Assembly (NCBI GenBank): GCA_019135895.1
Contig: JAGVVH010000446.1
Location: 1-41,818 of the forward strand
Reading direction: 5' to 3'
DNA: 41,818 bases
Origin: Bacteroidota bacterium
Lineage (GTDB): Bacteria > Bacteroidota > Bacteroidia > Bacteroidales > WCHB1-69
Below are positions 1 through 9,835 of this stretch, one piece after another. Both the position numbers and the translations under genes were made by a program. The number at the start of each line of letters is the position of its first letter. The stretch's first letter is position 1. The notes beneath the pieces were generated by a model, which was not told the DNA's origin, searched no databases, and saw only the letters and a list, made by a program, of their open reading frames with translations.

Positions 1-1
1 C

Positions 2-241
2 TCAGAATATGAAAGCCGCTCTCCTGTTCTCCTTTATCCAAATCCGGCTCAAAGTATAGTCCATATTATTCTTCCCGATAACGAGAAAATAGAACAATGG
101 TCTTTATATCAAATTTCCGGTCTCAAAGTCATGGAAGGCAATTCCCACTCACTCAATGTAAGCAATCTGGCTAAGGGGTGTTATATTATCAGAATTATCA
201 CTGATAAAAAAGTTAGTACTGAAAAAGTGATTATTCAATAA
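2..241 (+). CDS. C-terminus of a secreted protein with a T9SS type A sorting domain (partial)
   Basis: An open frame enters from the left edge and stops with TAA at 239-241. It encodes about 79 residues with the pattern of a type IX secretion C-terminal sorting domain: LYPNPAQSIVHI near the start, then WSLYQISGLKVMEGN, then LAKGCYIIRI and a final KVIIQ. In this family the domain directs export across the outer membrane and is removed or replaced by a surface anchor. The passenger lies outside the window, so its function is unknown. A second cargo gene (11876-12610) and the end of porV (41554-41818) fit with T9SS use. Confidence 0.85.
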   Translation, partial: SEYESRSPVLLYPNPAQSIVHIILPDNEKIEQWSLYQISGLKVMEGNSHSLNVSNLAKGCYIIRIITDKKVSTEKVIIQ

Positions 242-363
242 GATTCCATTTTCAAAGAGGAATTATTGGATTTCTAGAAAATAGTCATGTATAAATCACT
301 TGCTGAAAAAAGAGGATTAATTCCCAGATTATTTATTTCTTCTTGGAATGCTCTTTGATGCCA

Positions 364-391
364 GTAGAGGCGCGATTAATCGTGTCTCTAC
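364..391. repeat. 28-bp near-perfect palindrome, probably a dispersed repeat
   Basis: Two 14-base arms (364-377 and 378-391) pair throughout, with two G-T wobbles; the outer arms read GTAGAG and CTCTAC and the centre is CGATTAATCG. It lies between the T9SS cargo gene and the rplQ terminator. It resembles a class of GTAGAGACGCGA-type palindromes that I recall as abundant in intergenic DNA of Bacteroidota and cyanobacteria. Only one copy is present in this window. It is not followed by a T-run, so it is unlikely to be a simple terminator. Confidence 0.6.
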
Positions 392-423
392 AAAAAGGCT
401 GGTGAGTCGGGGTGCTCCCCAAT

Positions 424-460
424 AAAAAAAGAGGCTATTAATAATCAACAGCCTCTTTTA
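424..460 (-). terminator. Rho-independent terminator of the alpha operon (after rplQ)
   Basis: A 10-bp perfect stem (427-436 with 450-459, AAAAGAGGCT paired with AGCCTCTTTT) encloses a 13-base loop. Read on the minus strand it lies about 20 bases past the rplQ stop and ends in a T-run (the A's at 424-430). The plus-strand side also ends in T's, so it could also stop transcription coming from the T9SS gene. Confidence 0.85.
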
Positions 461-480
461 AAGAAATATGTTCTGAACAA

Positions 481-1026
481 TTATTCAGCTTTTGCTTCTT
501 CTTCAGGAGCAGCATCAGCAACAGGTTCAGTAGCTTCTGCAATTGGCTCAGTAGTTTCTGCAACAGTAGTTTCTTCAGCTTTGGAAGTGGTTGCTTTGGC
601 GCCCGATTTACTACGGCTACGTCTGGTTTTGGCAACTTTCTTCTTTTCATCGGTAGCAGTGTAAGTTTCGTTATAGTCAACCAATTCAATAATGCACATT
701 TCGGCATTATCACCTTGGCGGAAACCTGTTTTAAGGATTCTGGTATATCCACCCGGACGGGTAGCTACTTTGGTTGCAATTTCTCTGAACAGTTCGGTAA
801 CCGCAAATTTATCCTGTAAGTATGAGAATACCATACGTCTTGAGTGGGTAGTATCATTCTTACTACGGGTAATAAGAGGTTCAACATAGAGTCTCAGTGC
901 TTTTGCTTTAGCAGTTGTAGTTGAAATTCTTTTATGTTTAATCAGTGAAGAAGCCATATTTGACAGCATTGCTTCTCTGTGTGAACTGGTTCTTCCTAAA
1001 TGGTTGATTCTTTTCGCGTGTCTCAT
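481..1026 (-). CDS. rplQ: 50S ribosomal protein L17
   Basis: L17 of the large ribosomal subunit, 181 aa. The N-terminus ([20 protein letters not shown]) and the region [13 protein letters not shown] are typical L17. After about residue 125 there is a lysine/serine-rich stretch and then an Ala/Glu/Thr-rich acidic tail, the usual extension of Bacteroidota L17, which makes it longer than the roughly 120-residue proteobacterial form. It is the last gene of the alpha operon, 5 bases after rpoA, and is followed by a hairpin terminator at 424-460. Confidence 0.97.
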   Translation of the reverse strand: MRHAKRINHLGRTSSHREAMLSNMASSLIKHKRISTTTAKAKALRLYVEPLITRSKNDTTHSRRMVFSYLQDKFAVTELFREIATKVATRPGGYTRILKTGFRQGDNAEMCIIELVDYNETYTATDEKKKVAKTRRSRSKSGAKATTSKAEETTVAETTEPIAEATEPVADAAPEEEAKAE

Positions 1027-1031
1027 TTTTC

Positions 1032-2027
1032 TTAATCCTTATCTAATTTATATTTTGATACATTCATTCCAAATTCCAATCCTTTGGTTTTAACCAGGTC
1101 TTCAAGTTCAGACAATGATTTTTTGCCGAAGTTGCGGAACTTTAACAGATCGTTTTTATGGATAGCCACCAAGTCGCCTAAAGTTTCCAATTCAGCAGAT
1201 TTAAGGCAGTTCAAAGCGCGAACTGATAAATCCATATCAACCAGTTTTGATTTCAAAATTTGGCGGATCACCAAAGATGCTTCGTCAAACTCTTCATTTA
1301 CCTCGCTGTTTTCCTGTGAATCGAGTGCGATTTTTTCATCGGAGAACAAGGCAAAATGCTGGATTAATATTTTGGCTGCTTCTTTTAAAGCTTCTTTTGG
1401 GTGAATAGAGCCATCGGTAACGATTTCAAGAATTAACTTTTCAAAGTCGGTTCTTTGTTCAACCCTGTAATTGTCAACGGTGAATTTCACATTTTTGACG
1501 GGCGTATGGATTGAATCGATTGTTATCACATTAATTCCTTCGTGGAGAGATTTATTATCTTCGGCAGGAACGTATCCGCGACCTTTATCAACCGTAATAT
1601 CCATTACAAGTTTAACGTTAGGATCCATACGGCAAATAAGCAATTCAGGGTTGAGAACCTGGAAAAAGTTTAAAAACTTATTCATATCTCCGGCAGTAAA
1701 TTGCTCCTGACCGGTGATTACGATAGTTGCTTTTTCGGAATTGTTATTCTCGATTTTGTTTTTAAAGCGAATTTGCTTCAGGTTGAGCACGATGTCGGTA
1801 ACATCTTCCATAACGCCCGGTATTGAAGAAAACTCTTGTGCAACACCTTCAATTTTAATTGAAGTAATTGCGAAACCCTCTAAAGATGATAAAAGCACAC
1901 GACGCAAAGCATTTCCTATGGTGATACCATAGCCTTGTTGCAACGGACGGAACTCAAATATTCCATGAAAATCATCGGCTTCGTTAATGATTACTTTATC
2001 AGGTTTTTGAAATGTTAATATTGCCAT
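1032..2027 (-). CDS. rpoA: DNA-directed RNA polymerase subunit alpha
   Basis: Alpha subunit of RNA polymerase, 331 aa, the usual length. The N-terminal dimerisation and assembly domain contains the conserved [14 protein letters not shown] motif at about residues 38-51. The C-terminal domain (about 250-331) has the helix-hairpin-helix region [20 protein letters not shown] and [12 protein letters not shown], which contacts upstream DNA and activators. It sits between rpsD and rplQ, the standard alpha operon position. No anomalies. Confidence 0.98.
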   Translation of the reverse strand: MAILTFQKPDKVIINEADDFHGIFEFRPLQQGYGITIGNALRRVLLSSLEGFAITSIKIEGVAQEFSSIPGVMEDVTDIVLNLKQIRFKNKIENNNSEKATIVITGQEQFTAGDMNKFLNFFQVLNPELLICRMDPNVKLVMDITVDKGRGYVPAEDNKSLHEGINVITIDSIHTPVKNVKFTVDNYRVEQRTDFEKLILEIVTDGSIHPKEALKEAAKILIQHFALFSDEKIALDSQENSEVNEEFDEASLVIRQILKSKLVDMDLSVRALNCLKSAELETLGDLVAIHKNDLLKFRNFGKKSLSELEDLVKTKGLEFGMNVSKYKLDKD

Positions 2028-2073
2028 TTTATACTTAATTTGGTATATATTGTTTTTATTTTATACTTACTTA

Positions 2074-2679
2074 TTATTTAGAGTACAACTCAACAATTGC
2101 CTGTTCGTTGATATTTTCAGGAATTTCATCTCTTTCAGGATAATTCATAAACTTGCCGGAATAGAGATTTTCATCCCATTCTAACCAGCTGTATGGATGA
2201 GATTTGCCGCTCAATGAATTGGTAACAATCTCCAGTGATTTGGAACGTTCACGAATTGCAACAATATCTCCAGGTACTAACAACATGGAAGGAATGTTAC
2301 AGATTTTTCCGTTTACCAAAATATGACGGTGATTTACCAATTGGCGTGCTGCCGGTCTTGAAGGCGCAATTCCCAAACGATATACAACATTGTCCAAGCG
2401 GGATTCAATCAATTTCATTAAGTTTTGACCGGTAATTCCTCTCTTGCTGGCTGCTTTCTGGAACAATTTCTTGAATTGGCGTTCCAGCAAACCGTAGGTA
2501 TATTTTGCTTTTTGTTTTTCTTGTAATTGAATACCGTATTCAGACAACTTAGAACGTTTTCTAGCTTGTCCGTGTTGTCCGGGAGGATAATTTTTTCTTT
2601 CTAAATATTTATCTGCTCCGAAAATGGGTTCTTTAAATTTTCTTGCAATTTTTGTTCTTGGTCCCGTGTATCTTGCCAT
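2074..2679 (-). CDS. rpsD: 30S ribosomal protein S4
   Basis: Primary 16S rRNA-binding protein of the small subunit, 201 aa. It begins [15 protein letters not shown] and contains the S4 RNA-binding domain around [20 protein letters not shown] and [17 protein letters not shown]. The N-terminal zinc-binding cysteines of the C+ type are absent, so this is the zinc-free form. In E. coli, S4 represses the alpha operon; whether it does so here cannot be told. The 91-base gap from rpsK is the longest inside the minus-strand block. Confidence 0.97.
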   Translation of the reverse strand: MARYTGPRTKIARKFKEPIFGADKYLERKNYPPGQHGQARKRSKLSEYGIQLQEKQKAKYTYGLLERQFKKLFQKAASKRGITGQNLMKLIESRLDNVVYRLGIAPSRPAARQLVNHRHILVNGKICNIPSMLLVPGDIVAIRERSKSLEIVTNSLSGKSHPYSWLEWDENLYSGKFMNYPERDEIPENINEQAIVELYSK

Positions 2680-2770
2680 AACTATCTTTAATTTTCTTTG
2701 TTTTTTTTATTGTTTGTTTTTTGTAGGCTCTATCATATTAATCTAGTATGATTGCCATGATTAATGACTA

Positions 2771-3160
2771 TTAAACTCTACGACGTTTAGGTGGACGACA
2801 GCCATTATGTGGAAGAGGAGTAACATCCACAATCTCTTCTACCATAATACCTGATGAGTGAATAGTACGGATAGCAGATTCTCTGCCACCACCGGGGCCT
2901 TTAACAAACACTTTTACTTTTCTCAATCCAAGATCATAAGCCACTTTGGAACAATCTTGTGCGGCCATTTGTGCAGCATAAGGGGTATTCTTTTTAGACC
3001 CTCTGAATCCCATCTTACCGGAAGAGGACCATGAAATAACCTGTCCGTCATTGTTGGTAAGGGATACGATTACATTATTGAATGATGCGTAAACAAAAGC
3101 TTTTCCTACTGCATCTATTCTTACAACTTTCTTTTTGGTTGTTTTTGTATTTTTTGCCAT
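2771..3160 (-). CDS. rpsK: 30S ribosomal protein S11
   Basis: S11 of the 30S platform, 129 aa. It has the [20 protein letters not shown] core, [14 protein letters not shown], and the highly conserved C-terminus [18 protein letters not shown]. The basic N-terminal extension ([14 protein letters not shown]) is normal for the phylum. It lies between rpsM and rpsD as in other Bacteroidota. Confidence 0.98.
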   Translation of the reverse strand: MAKNTKTTKKKVVRIDAVGKAFVYASFNNVIVSLTNNDGQVISWSSSGKMGFRGSKKNTPYAAQMAAQDCSKVAYDLGLRKVKVFVKGPGGGRESAIRTIHSSGIMVEEIVDVTPLPHNGCRPPKRRRV

Positions 3161-3197
3161 AACTTTATATTTTCTCTTCCCAGATTTCAGTTAATTA

Positions 3198-3572
3198 TTA
3201 TTTAGTTGCTTTCTTCTTGTTTGCAACTGTCTTTTTACGTCCCTTTCTTGTACGGGCATTATTTTTTGTGCTCTGTCCACGAAGCGGCAACCCAAGACGG
3301 TGACGAATTCCTCTGTAACAGCCAATATCCATTAACCTTTTGATGTTCATTTGAGTTTCTGAACGTAATGCTCCCTCAACTTTGATTTCATTAATAAGTC
3401 CACGGATTGCTGCTAATTCATCATCATTCCATTCGCTTACCTTTTTATCCCAGCTAATGCCGGCTTTATTAAGTATCTTTTGAGCCGTACTTCTACCAAT
3501 ACCGTAGATGTATGTCAAACCGATTTCCCCTCTTTTGTTTTTTGGTAAATCTATACCTGCAATTCTTGCCAT
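3198..3572 (-). CDS. rpsM: 30S ribosomal protein S13
   Basis: S13 of the 30S head, 124 aa, which contacts the P-site tRNA and the intersubunit bridge. Recognised by [34 protein letters not shown] and the [20 protein letters not shown] region with a lysine-rich C-terminus. It is the first long gene after the short rpmJ, in the standard order. Confidence 0.98.
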   Translation of the reverse strand: MARIAGIDLPKNKRGEIGLTYIYGIGRSTAQKILNKAGISWDKKVSEWNDDELAAIRGLINEIKVEGALRSETQMNIKRLMDIGCYRGIRHRLGLPLRGQSTKNNARTRKGRKKTVANKKKATK

Positions 3573-3604
3573 ACTTTTTTATCTGTTTTATTTGTTGTTA
3601 ATGA

Positions 3605-3721
3605 TTATCCCTGACGTTGTTTAAATTTAGGATTTTTCTTGTTAATTACATAGACTACACCTTTTCTTCTCACTATGATGCAATCTTCTGTTCTTTTCTT
3701 GACTGATGCTCTAACTTTCAT
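3605..3721 (-). CDS. rpmJ: 50S ribosomal protein L36
   Basis: A 38-codon gene between infA and rpsM. It reads [14 protein letters not shown] followed by IIVRRKG and ends [13 protein letters not shown], the Bacteroidota L36. Only one cysteine (C14) remains, so it is the zinc-independent C-minus form. The start is 16 bases downstream of the infA stop and the stop is 32 bases before rpsM. Length and position match L36 exactly. Confidence 0.95.
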   Translation of the reverse strand: MKVRASVKKRTEDCIIVRRKGVVYVINKKNPKFKQRQG

Positions 3722-3737
3722 TTTCCTTTATATTTTT

Positions 3738-3959
3738 TTATGATTTATGTCTGAATGTGATTCTGCCTTTGCTTAAGTCGTAGGGTGACATTTCCACCTG
3801 AACTTTATCTCCGGGCAATATTTTGATATAATGCAATCTCATTTTACCTGAAATGTGAGCAGTGATGACATGCCCATTTTCAAGTTGAACACGGAACATA
3901 GCGTTACCGAGAGATTCGATAACTACGCCGTCTAGTTCAATGGAGGATTGTTTTGCCAT
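3738..3959 (-). CDS. infA: Translation initiation factor IF-1
   Basis: IF-1, 73 aa, a single S1/OB-fold domain that binds the ribosomal A site during initiation. It begins [15 protein letters not shown] and has [38 protein letters not shown] and [10 protein letters not shown], all conserved. It follows map and precedes rpmJ, the conserved spc-alpha order. Confidence 0.97.
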   Translation of the reverse strand: MAKQSSIELDGVVIESLGNAMFRVQLENGHVITAHISGKMRLHYIKILPGDKVQVEMSPYDLSKGRITFRHKS

Positions 3960-3972
3960 ACTTTTTTTCTTT

Positions 3973-4764
3973 TTATATTACTTTATTTCCCAATACTTCT
4001 TCTATATATTCGTATGTTGATAAAACTTCTGTCCCTTTTGATGTTATCGCCAACTGATGCTCAAAGTGCGCTGAGGGTTTCCCGTCTATGGTTCTGATTG
4101 TCCAGTGATCCTTTTCCATATAGACTCTGGGAGATTTCAGGTTGATCATAGGCTCTATGCAGATAACCATCCCTTCGCGGAGCAAATCTCCTGTGTGTGG
4201 CTTTCCGTAATTGAGAACATCCGGTTTCTCGTGCATATCTTTTCCAATCCCATGTCCGCATAATTCTCTGACCACTCCGTATCCGAATGATTCCACGTAG
4301 CTCTGAACCGTATGTCCAATGTCTCCCGTTCTATTTCCTTTAACCGCTACATCGATTGCTCTGTATAGAGATTCTTTTGTGCGCTTTATCAGGAGCCTTT
4401 TTTCTTCGGAAATCTCTCCGACAGCAAACGTATAGGCGTAGTCTCCGTGAAATCCATTTTTATAAACTCCGCAATCAACCGAGACAATATCCCCTTCATT
4501 CAGTACCGAGTTATTCGGGATGCCGTGAACCACCACATCATTAACTGATAAACAGACCGATGCAGGATAGCCATCATATCCTTTAAATGATGGAACTGCT
4601 TGATGATCTCTTATATACTCTTCTGCAATTTTATCCAGGTATATAAGCGGAACTCCCGGTTTGATCATTTTGGCTACTTCGGCAAGCGTTTTACCAACAA
4701 GCAAAGAACTTATTTTTATTAATTCTATTTCAGAATCCGTTTTTAATTTTATCTTATTGAACAT
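3973..4764 (-). CDS. map: Methionine aminopeptidase, type I
   Basis: Cytosolic metallopeptidase that removes the initiator methionine, 263 aa. The pita-bread fold metal ligands are visible in order: the Asp pair in [20 protein letters not shown], the His in [15 protein letters not shown], the Glu in CIEPMINL and the Glu in FEHQLAIT. There is no zinc-finger extension. It is 5 bases downstream of secY, so the two are co-transcribed. Confidence 0.97.
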   Translation of the reverse strand: MFNKIKLKTDSEIELIKISSLLVGKTLAEVAKMIKPGVPLIYLDKIAEEYIRDHQAVPSFKGYDGYPASVCLSVNDVVVHGIPNNSVLNEGDIVSVDCGVYKNGFHGDYAYTFAVGEISEEKRLLIKRTKESLYRAIDVAVKGNRTGDIGHTVQSYVESFGYGVVRELCGHGIGKDMHEKPDVLNYGKPHTGDLLREGMVICIEPMINLKSPRVYMEKDHWTIRTIDGKPSAHFEHQLAITSKGTEVLSTYEYIEEVLGNKVI

Positions 4765-4769
4765 TTCTA

Positions 4770-6113
4770 TTATAAAGTACGCCCTTTAAATCTCCCGCTT
4801 CTTGACAGACCTTCATAATTTCTCATTTTCAAATGGCTGTCAATTTGTTGTAATGTATCCAGCACAACACCAACCATAATCAACAAAGAAGTACCTCCAA
4901 AGAACTGTGCAAATTGTTGATTTACTCCAAACAACCTGATGATAGCAGGTAATATGGCAACAATTCCAAGGAATATTGACCCCGGCAAAGTAATCTTTGA
5001 CATGATTTCATCAATAAGCTGGGCTGTCTGTTTGCCCGGTTTTGTGCCGGGAATAAAACCTCCGTTTTTCTTCAGATCTTCAGCAATCTGACTTGGGTTA
5101 ATGGTAATTGCCGTATAAAAATAGGTAAAAGCAATAATCATGATAAAGAAAACTGCATTGTAACCAAATCCGTTATAGTCAATAAAACTTTTCCAAAAAC
5201 CTCCGGTAGATTGTTCTGTAATAGAGACAAAAGTTAAGGGGAGGAACATGATAGCCTGAGCAAAAATGATAGGCATAACCCCAGCAGCATTTACTTTAAG
5301 AGGTAAGAAGTTTCTGACACCGCCGTATTGTTTATTACCCACAATTCTTTTAGCATATTGAATGGGAATCCTTCTGGTTCCTTGAACAAGTAAAATACAA
5401 ACACTGATAACCGCCATCAGCATCACAATTTCAATGATGAAAATAACCGGACCTCCATTCATTTCACCGATACGAGAGATAAATTCTGCTTTGATAGCAT
5501 AGGGGAAACGGGCAATGATACCAATCATAATGATAAGAGAAATACCATTTCCAAGTCCTTTATCCGTAATTCTTTCACCCAACCACATAATAAACAGGGT
5601 TCCTCCAATTAGCAGGATAAAAGAGGTGAGCGAAAATGCCGAAAATCCAAGAATTGACGTACTGAGCATAGTTTCAGAAACTGCGCCGGCAAATTGATTT
5701 TGGATATTGGCAATATATGCAGGGGCCTGAATTGCAACAACGGCTACGGTAAGATAACGGGTAAGCTGGTTAATTTTCTTTCTTCCGCTGTCACCTTCCT
5801 TTTGAAGTCTTTGAAAATAAGGAACAGCTAAAGTCATCAATTGAATCACGATAGAGGCAGAGATATAGGGCATAATTCCCAATGCAAAAATGGAAGCGTT
5901 GGAAAATGCACCACCTGAAAACAGGTCTAACATTCCGAGCAACCCCTCTTGAGTAGCTTTGGTAAATTCACCTAAAGAGGCAGGATTGATCCCCGGAAGA
6001 ACAATATGGGAACCCAGACGGTAAATTAAAATAATTAATAACGTATAAAGAATCCGCTGACGTAATTCTTCAATTTTGTATATGTTTTTAAAAGTTTCAA
6101 AGAAATTTTTCAT
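4770..6113 (-). CDS. secY: Preprotein translocase subunit SecY
   Basis: Pore subunit of the inner-membrane Sec translocon, 447 aa, with about ten hydrophobic segments. Recognised by the N-terminal cytosolic helix KNIYKIEELRQRILYTL, the plug region LGIMPYISASIVIQL, QRLQKEGDSGRKKINQ in the first cytosolic loops, and GGVRNFLPLKVNAAGVMPII. The C-terminus (NYEGLSRSGRFKGR) is typical of Bacteroidota. It lies between rplO and map. Confidence 0.98.
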   Translation of the reverse strand: MKNFFETFKNIYKIEELRQRILYTLLIILIYRLGSHIVLPGINPASLGEFTKATQEGLLGMLDLFSGGAFSNASIFALGIMPYISASIVIQLMTLAVPYFQRLQKEGDSGRKKINQLTRYLTVAVVAIQAPAYIANIQNQFAGAVSETMLSTSILGFSAFSLTSFILLIGGTLFIMWLGERITDKGLGNGISLIIMIGIIARFPYAIKAEFISRIGEMNGGPVIFIIEIVMLMAVISVCILLVQGTRRIPIQYAKRIVGNKQYGGVRNFLPLKVNAAGVMPIIFAQAIMFLPLTFVSITEQSTGGFWKSFIDYNGFGYNAVFFIMIIAFTYFYTAITINPSQIAEDLKKNGGFIPGTKPGKQTAQLIDEIMSKITLPGSIFLGIVAILPAIIRLFGVNQQFAQFFGGTSLLIMVGVVLDTLQQIDSHLKMRNYEGLSRSGRFKGRTL

Positions 6114-6155
6114 ACGTGTTATAATTTTGTGTCAATGTTTCCCTTATTGTAGTTA

Positions 6156-6644
6156 TTATATAGTTTCTACTTCAACGGTTTCTTCTTTTTTCGAAATAGT
6201 AATCAGGTTAACTTTTCCACCTGCTTTTTCGATTGCTTCCTGAGCTGTTTTGGAGAAAGCATGAGCGGTAACGACTAATTTTTCTGTTAAGGTACCTTTT
6301 CCCAGGATTTTAACAAGATCTTTTTTCTTCAATAAGCCATGATTGATAAGAGTTTCAGGATTGATTTCCGTAACTTTTAATTTCTCGGCCAAAGTTTGAA
6401 GTGTGCTAAGGTTAATGGCACTGTATTCAACTCTGTTAATATTTTTGAATCCTCTTTTAGGTAATAATCTGTAAATAGGCATCTGACCACCTTCAAATCC
6501 GATTTTACGACTGTAACCGGATCTGGATTGTGCTCCTTTGTGTCCTTTTGTAGAAGTTCCACCTTTACCGGAACCTTGACCTCTACCAATTCTTTTTGAT
6601 CCTTTTGTTGCTCTTTCAGCTGGTTTCAAACTGTTTAAATTCAT
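6156..6644 (-). CDS. rplO: 50S ribosomal protein L15
   Basis: L15 of the large subunit, 162 aa. The ATG at 6644 begins MNLNSLKPAERATKGSKRIG, which matches L15 N-termini; the frame stays open upstream, but those codons do not resemble L15 and would run into rpmD. The GRGQGSGKGGTSTKGHKGA segment and GFEGGQMPIYRLLPKRGF are diagnostic. It has a short acidic tail (EETVEVETI) beyond the usual end. It is 34 bases downstream of rpmD. Confidence 0.96.
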   Translation of the reverse strand: MNLNSLKPAERATKGSKRIGRGQGSGKGGTSTKGHKGAQSRSGYSRKIGFEGGQMPIYRLLPKRGFKNINRVEYSAINLSTLQTLAEKLKVTEINPETLINHGLLKKKDLVKILGKGTLTEKLVVTAHAFSKTAQEAIEKAGGKVNLITISKKEETVEVETI

Positions 6645-6678
6645 CTTATCTAATTTCAAATACTGATTAATAATCGGG

Positions 6679-6858
6679 TTAAATTTCTTCTGTCTGCACC
6701 AAATGTTTAATGGAATCAACAATTCCTAAAATTTGAGGAGTAGCATTGTGTTCAACTGAATGGTGCATTTTTTTCAGACCTAATGCCTGAAGAGATCTTT
6801 TTTGGCGTGCCGGTCTGTCAATAGCACTTCTGACTTGGGTAATTTTAATCTTTTTCAT
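6679..6858 (-). CDS. rpmD: 50S ribosomal protein L30
   Basis: L30, 59 aa: MKKIKITQVRSAIDRPARQK, then LQALGLKKMHHSVEHNATPQ and GIVDSIKHLV. The ATG at 6858 was chosen because the open frame upstream of it is AT-rich and unlike L30. It is the first gene of this minus-strand block. In other Bacteroidota rpsE precedes it; here there is a promoter region instead, so rpmD has become a promoter-proximal gene with a leader of about 200 bases. Confidence 0.95.
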   Translation of the reverse strand: MKKIKITQVRSAIDRPARQKRSLQALGLKKMHHSVEHNATPQILGIVDSIKHLVQTEEI

Positions 6859-7072
6859 CCTATAATAATATGTATATATTTCACTTTTTTTTCTCCATAA
6901 AATACAAATTGCAATCATTTTGTATTAATTGCAACCTATTTTTTTCACATTAAACTATTAAGAATTCCCCTTCACTGTCCCATCCGTTTTTTATATAGTC
7001 CGTGAAATCAAGTAGTTGCGTTTGTTTTCTGAGCTCTTTGTACTTTTAACTAATTTCACTTCAAAAAGTCGG

Positions 7073-7080
7073 CAAATGTA
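7073..7080 (-). promoter_or_regulatory. -7 promoter box for the rpmD-rplQ block
   Basis: TACATTTG on the minus strand fits the Bacteroidota TAnnTTTG -7 consensus. It is followed by CCGACTTTTTGA, the same start-site sequence as the opposite promoter. A TTG at 7105-7103 could serve as a weak -33 element, but its spacing of 22 is slightly long. Confidence 0.6.
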
Positions 7081-7276
7081 CATTTATTTTTTATATAAAT
7101 CGCAACTTGCTTTATTTTTTTTATTTTTTTTATTTCAACAATAAATGATTTTCACTTGTGATTTTTTTTGATAGCATTTCTCATTTTGTTTTATACAATA
7201 TTATATATATGAATAACCGGAATGAATAAAAAAAAATCAAAATCGATGCATAGAGTATTATGTATAAATAATTTTG

Positions 7277-7284
7277 TATATTTG
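7277..7284 (+). promoter_or_regulatory. -7 promoter box for the rplC-rpsS operon
   Basis: TATATTTG fits TAnnTTTG and is followed by CCGACTTTTTATT. No clear TTTG -33 box is seen 19-21 bases upstream. The predicted start is near 7291, giving a leader of about 125 bases before rplC. Confidence 0.65.
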
Positions 7285-7416
7285 CCGACTTTTTATTATG
7301 AACAAAGAATTGTGGAAGAAGTAGTTCAAAATGTTTATTTTTAGAAAGTTGTGTAATAAGTCCGAAAAACTTAAATTGAAAAAAGACAGTATAAATATTA
7401 TAAATCAAATCAAAAA

Positions 7417-8046
7417 ATGTCTGGATTAATAGGAAAAAAAATTGGTATGACTAGCATCTATGGTGCCAATGGAAAGATAATTCCATGCACGGTGTTGGAA
7501 GCTGGTCCTTGCGTTGTTACGCAAGTTAAAACCATCGAGAAAGATGGTTATGAAGCGATCCAATTGGCTTATGATGACAAGAAAGAAAGCAAGACGTCTA
7601 AGCCATTGATGGGTCACTTTGCAAAAGCAGGGATAACCCCCAAGAAAATCTTAAAAGAATTTACCCGTTTTGAAGCAGGTCATAGAAAATCTTACGGAGA
7701 TGTTCTGGATGTTACTGTTTTCATTGAAGGTGAATTTGTTGATGTTAGCGGTGTTTCCAAAGGGAAAGGCTTTCAAGGGGTTGTGAAACGTCACCATTTT
7801 CGTGGTGTTGGCGACTCTACTCACGGTCAACATAACAGGCTCAGAGCTCCTGGTTCTTTAGGTGCTTCTTCATGGCCTTCAAGAGTTATGCCGGGAATGC
7901 GTATGGCAGGAAGAACCGGAGGAGATAAAGTTAAAATGATCAATCTCCAAATCTTGAAAATTGTAAAAGAAAAAAATTTGATTTTAGTTAAAGGTTCCGT
8001 TCCAGGACCTAGTGGTTCATATATAATTATTGAAAGATGGAGTTAA
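7417..8046 (+). CDS. rplC: 50S ribosomal protein L3
   Basis: L3, 209 aa, an early-assembly protein whose loop reaches the peptidyl-transferase centre. It has [16 protein letters not shown] at the start, [18 protein letters not shown] in the middle, then [20 protein letters not shown] and a [11 protein letters not shown] end. It is the first gene of this plus-strand block; rpsJ, which normally precedes it, is absent. It overlaps rplD by 10 bases, so the two are translationally coupled. Confidence 0.97.
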   Translation: MSGLIGKKIGMTSIYGANGKIIPCTVLEAGPCVVTQVKTIEKDGYEAIQLAYDDKKESKTSKPLMGHFAKAGITPKKILKEFTRFEAGHRKSYGDVLDVTVFIEGEFVDVSGVSKGKGFQGVVKRHHFRGVGDSTHGQHNRLRAPGSLGASSWPSRVMPGMRMAGRTGGDKVKMINLQILKIVKEKNLILVKGSVPGPSGSYIIIERWS

Positions 8047-8672
8047 AAGTATATAAAATAGACGGAAGTGAATCTACAAAATCGGTTACATTAAACGATG
8101 CAATCTTTAATGTTGAACCTAATGATCACGCAATTTGGCTTGATGTTAAACATTATTTAGCCAATCAAAGACAAGGAACCCACGATACTTTGGAAAAATC
8201 TACGATCTCCGGAAGTACCAGAAAGCTAAAAAAACAAAAAGGAACCGGAGGCGCTCGTGCCGGTAGTATTAAATCTCCTACTATCAGAGGTGGTGCTACT
8301 GTTTTCGGTCCTCATCCAAGAGATTATAGCTTTAAACTGAATAAGAAAATCAAACGTCTTGCCAGATTTTCTGCTCTTTCATACAAAGCAAAGGAAGATA
8401 AAATCCTCATTATTGAAGATTTCGCCTTTGATACCCCTAAAACAAAAGCATATCTCGATATTTTGAAACATTTTAATCTTGATGATAAAAAAACCTTATT
8501 GTTGGCTAATGAATCCAATCAAAATGTTTTTATCTCTTCAAGAAATCTAAAACGTGCAAAAGTTATCAGAGCTTCTGACGTAAATACTTATGACGTATTG
8601 AATGCAAGTAATCTTATTATTTGCGAAAACAGTATTCCGGACATTGAGAGAATGTTAGGAGAAAAAGAATAA
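8037..8672 (+). CDS. rplD: 50S ribosomal protein L4
   Basis: L4, 211 aa. Its extended loop carries [19 protein letters not shown] and [20 protein letters not shown], which lines the exit tunnel. In gamma-proteobacteria L4 represses its own S10 operon through the leader; nothing proves that here, although rplC has a leader of about 125 bases. It overlaps the end of rplC by 10 bases and is followed by rplW after 24 bases. Confidence 0.97.
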   Translation: MELKVYKIDGSESTKSVTLNDAIFNVEPNDHAIWLDVKHYLANQRQGTHDTLEKSTISGSTRKLKKQKGTGGARAGSIKSPTIRGGATVFGPHPRDYSFKLNKKIKRLARFSALSYKAKEDKILIIEDFAFDTPKTKAYLDILKHFNLDDKKTLLLANESNQNVFISSRNLKRAKVIRASDVNTYDVLNASNLIICENSIPDIERMLGEKE

Positions 8673-8696
8673 TAATCGTTAATAATTTATATTGAA

Positions 8697-8987
8697 ATGA
8701 ACGTATTAATAAAGCCCATTATAAGTGAAAAAATGACCCAAATGGCGGAAAAATATAATCGCTATGGATTCATTGTTGTCAGAACGGCTACTAAAACCCA
8801 AATTAAAAAAGAGGTTGAAGAATTATACGGTGTGAAAGTCCTTCAGGTAAATACCTTAATACAAAGAGGAAAAGAGTCATCCCGCTATACCAAAGCAGGA
8901 ATGATTACCGGACAGAAGAACACTGTGAAAAAAGCTATGGTATTCGTTAGTAAAGAAGAAAAGATTGATTTTTATAGTAGTATTTAA
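8697..8987 (+). CDS. rplW: 50S ribosomal protein L23
   Basis: L23, 96 aa, located at the tunnel exit where SRP and trigger factor dock. Recognised by MNVLIKPIISEKMTQMAEKY, the VEELYGVKVLQVNTL segment and KKAMVFVSKEEKIDFY. It is 3 bases upstream of rplB, in the standard S10 order. Confidence 0.95.
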   Translation: MNVLIKPIISEKMTQMAEKYNRYGFIVVRTATKTQIKKEVEELYGVKVLQVNTLIQRGKESSRYTKAGMITGQKNTVKKAMVFVSKEEKIDFYSSI

Positions 8988-8990
8988 AAA

Positions 8991-9815
<825 letters not shown>

Positions 9816-9835
9816 TTTTTAAAGATTAAAAAAGT

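Larger units (their letters stand above)
6859..7416. promoter_or_regulatory. Divergent intergenic region between rpmD and rplC
   Basis: This 558-base AT-rich stretch separates the two ribosomal blocks and has no convincing long gene. It contains one -7 type box for each direction (7073-7080 minus, 7277-7284 plus). Each is embedded in the same 15-mer ATTTGCCGACTTTTT, in inverted orientation (7063-7077 and 7280-7294). The implied leaders are about 200 bases for rpmD and about 125 bases for rplC. Homopolymer A/T runs fill the middle (about 7085-7250). No remnant of rpsE, rpsJ or fusA was recognised. Confidence 0.75.

Noticed and set aside
438..752. A 104-codon Leu/Lys-rich frame on the minus strand
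   Set aside because: It is a shifted reading of the low-complexity tail of rplQ and runs through the terminator stem.
2731..2753. Small hairpin between rpsK and rpsD as a possible S4 regulatory site
   Set aside because: The stem is only six AT-rich pairs with a nine-base loop, too weak to distinguish from chance.
7181..7408. A 75-codon open frame on the minus strand between the two ribosomal blocks
   Set aside because: Its composition is almost entirely Phe, Ile, Tyr, Leu and Lys as expected from AT-rich DNA, and it runs across the rplC promoter and leader with no family resemblance.
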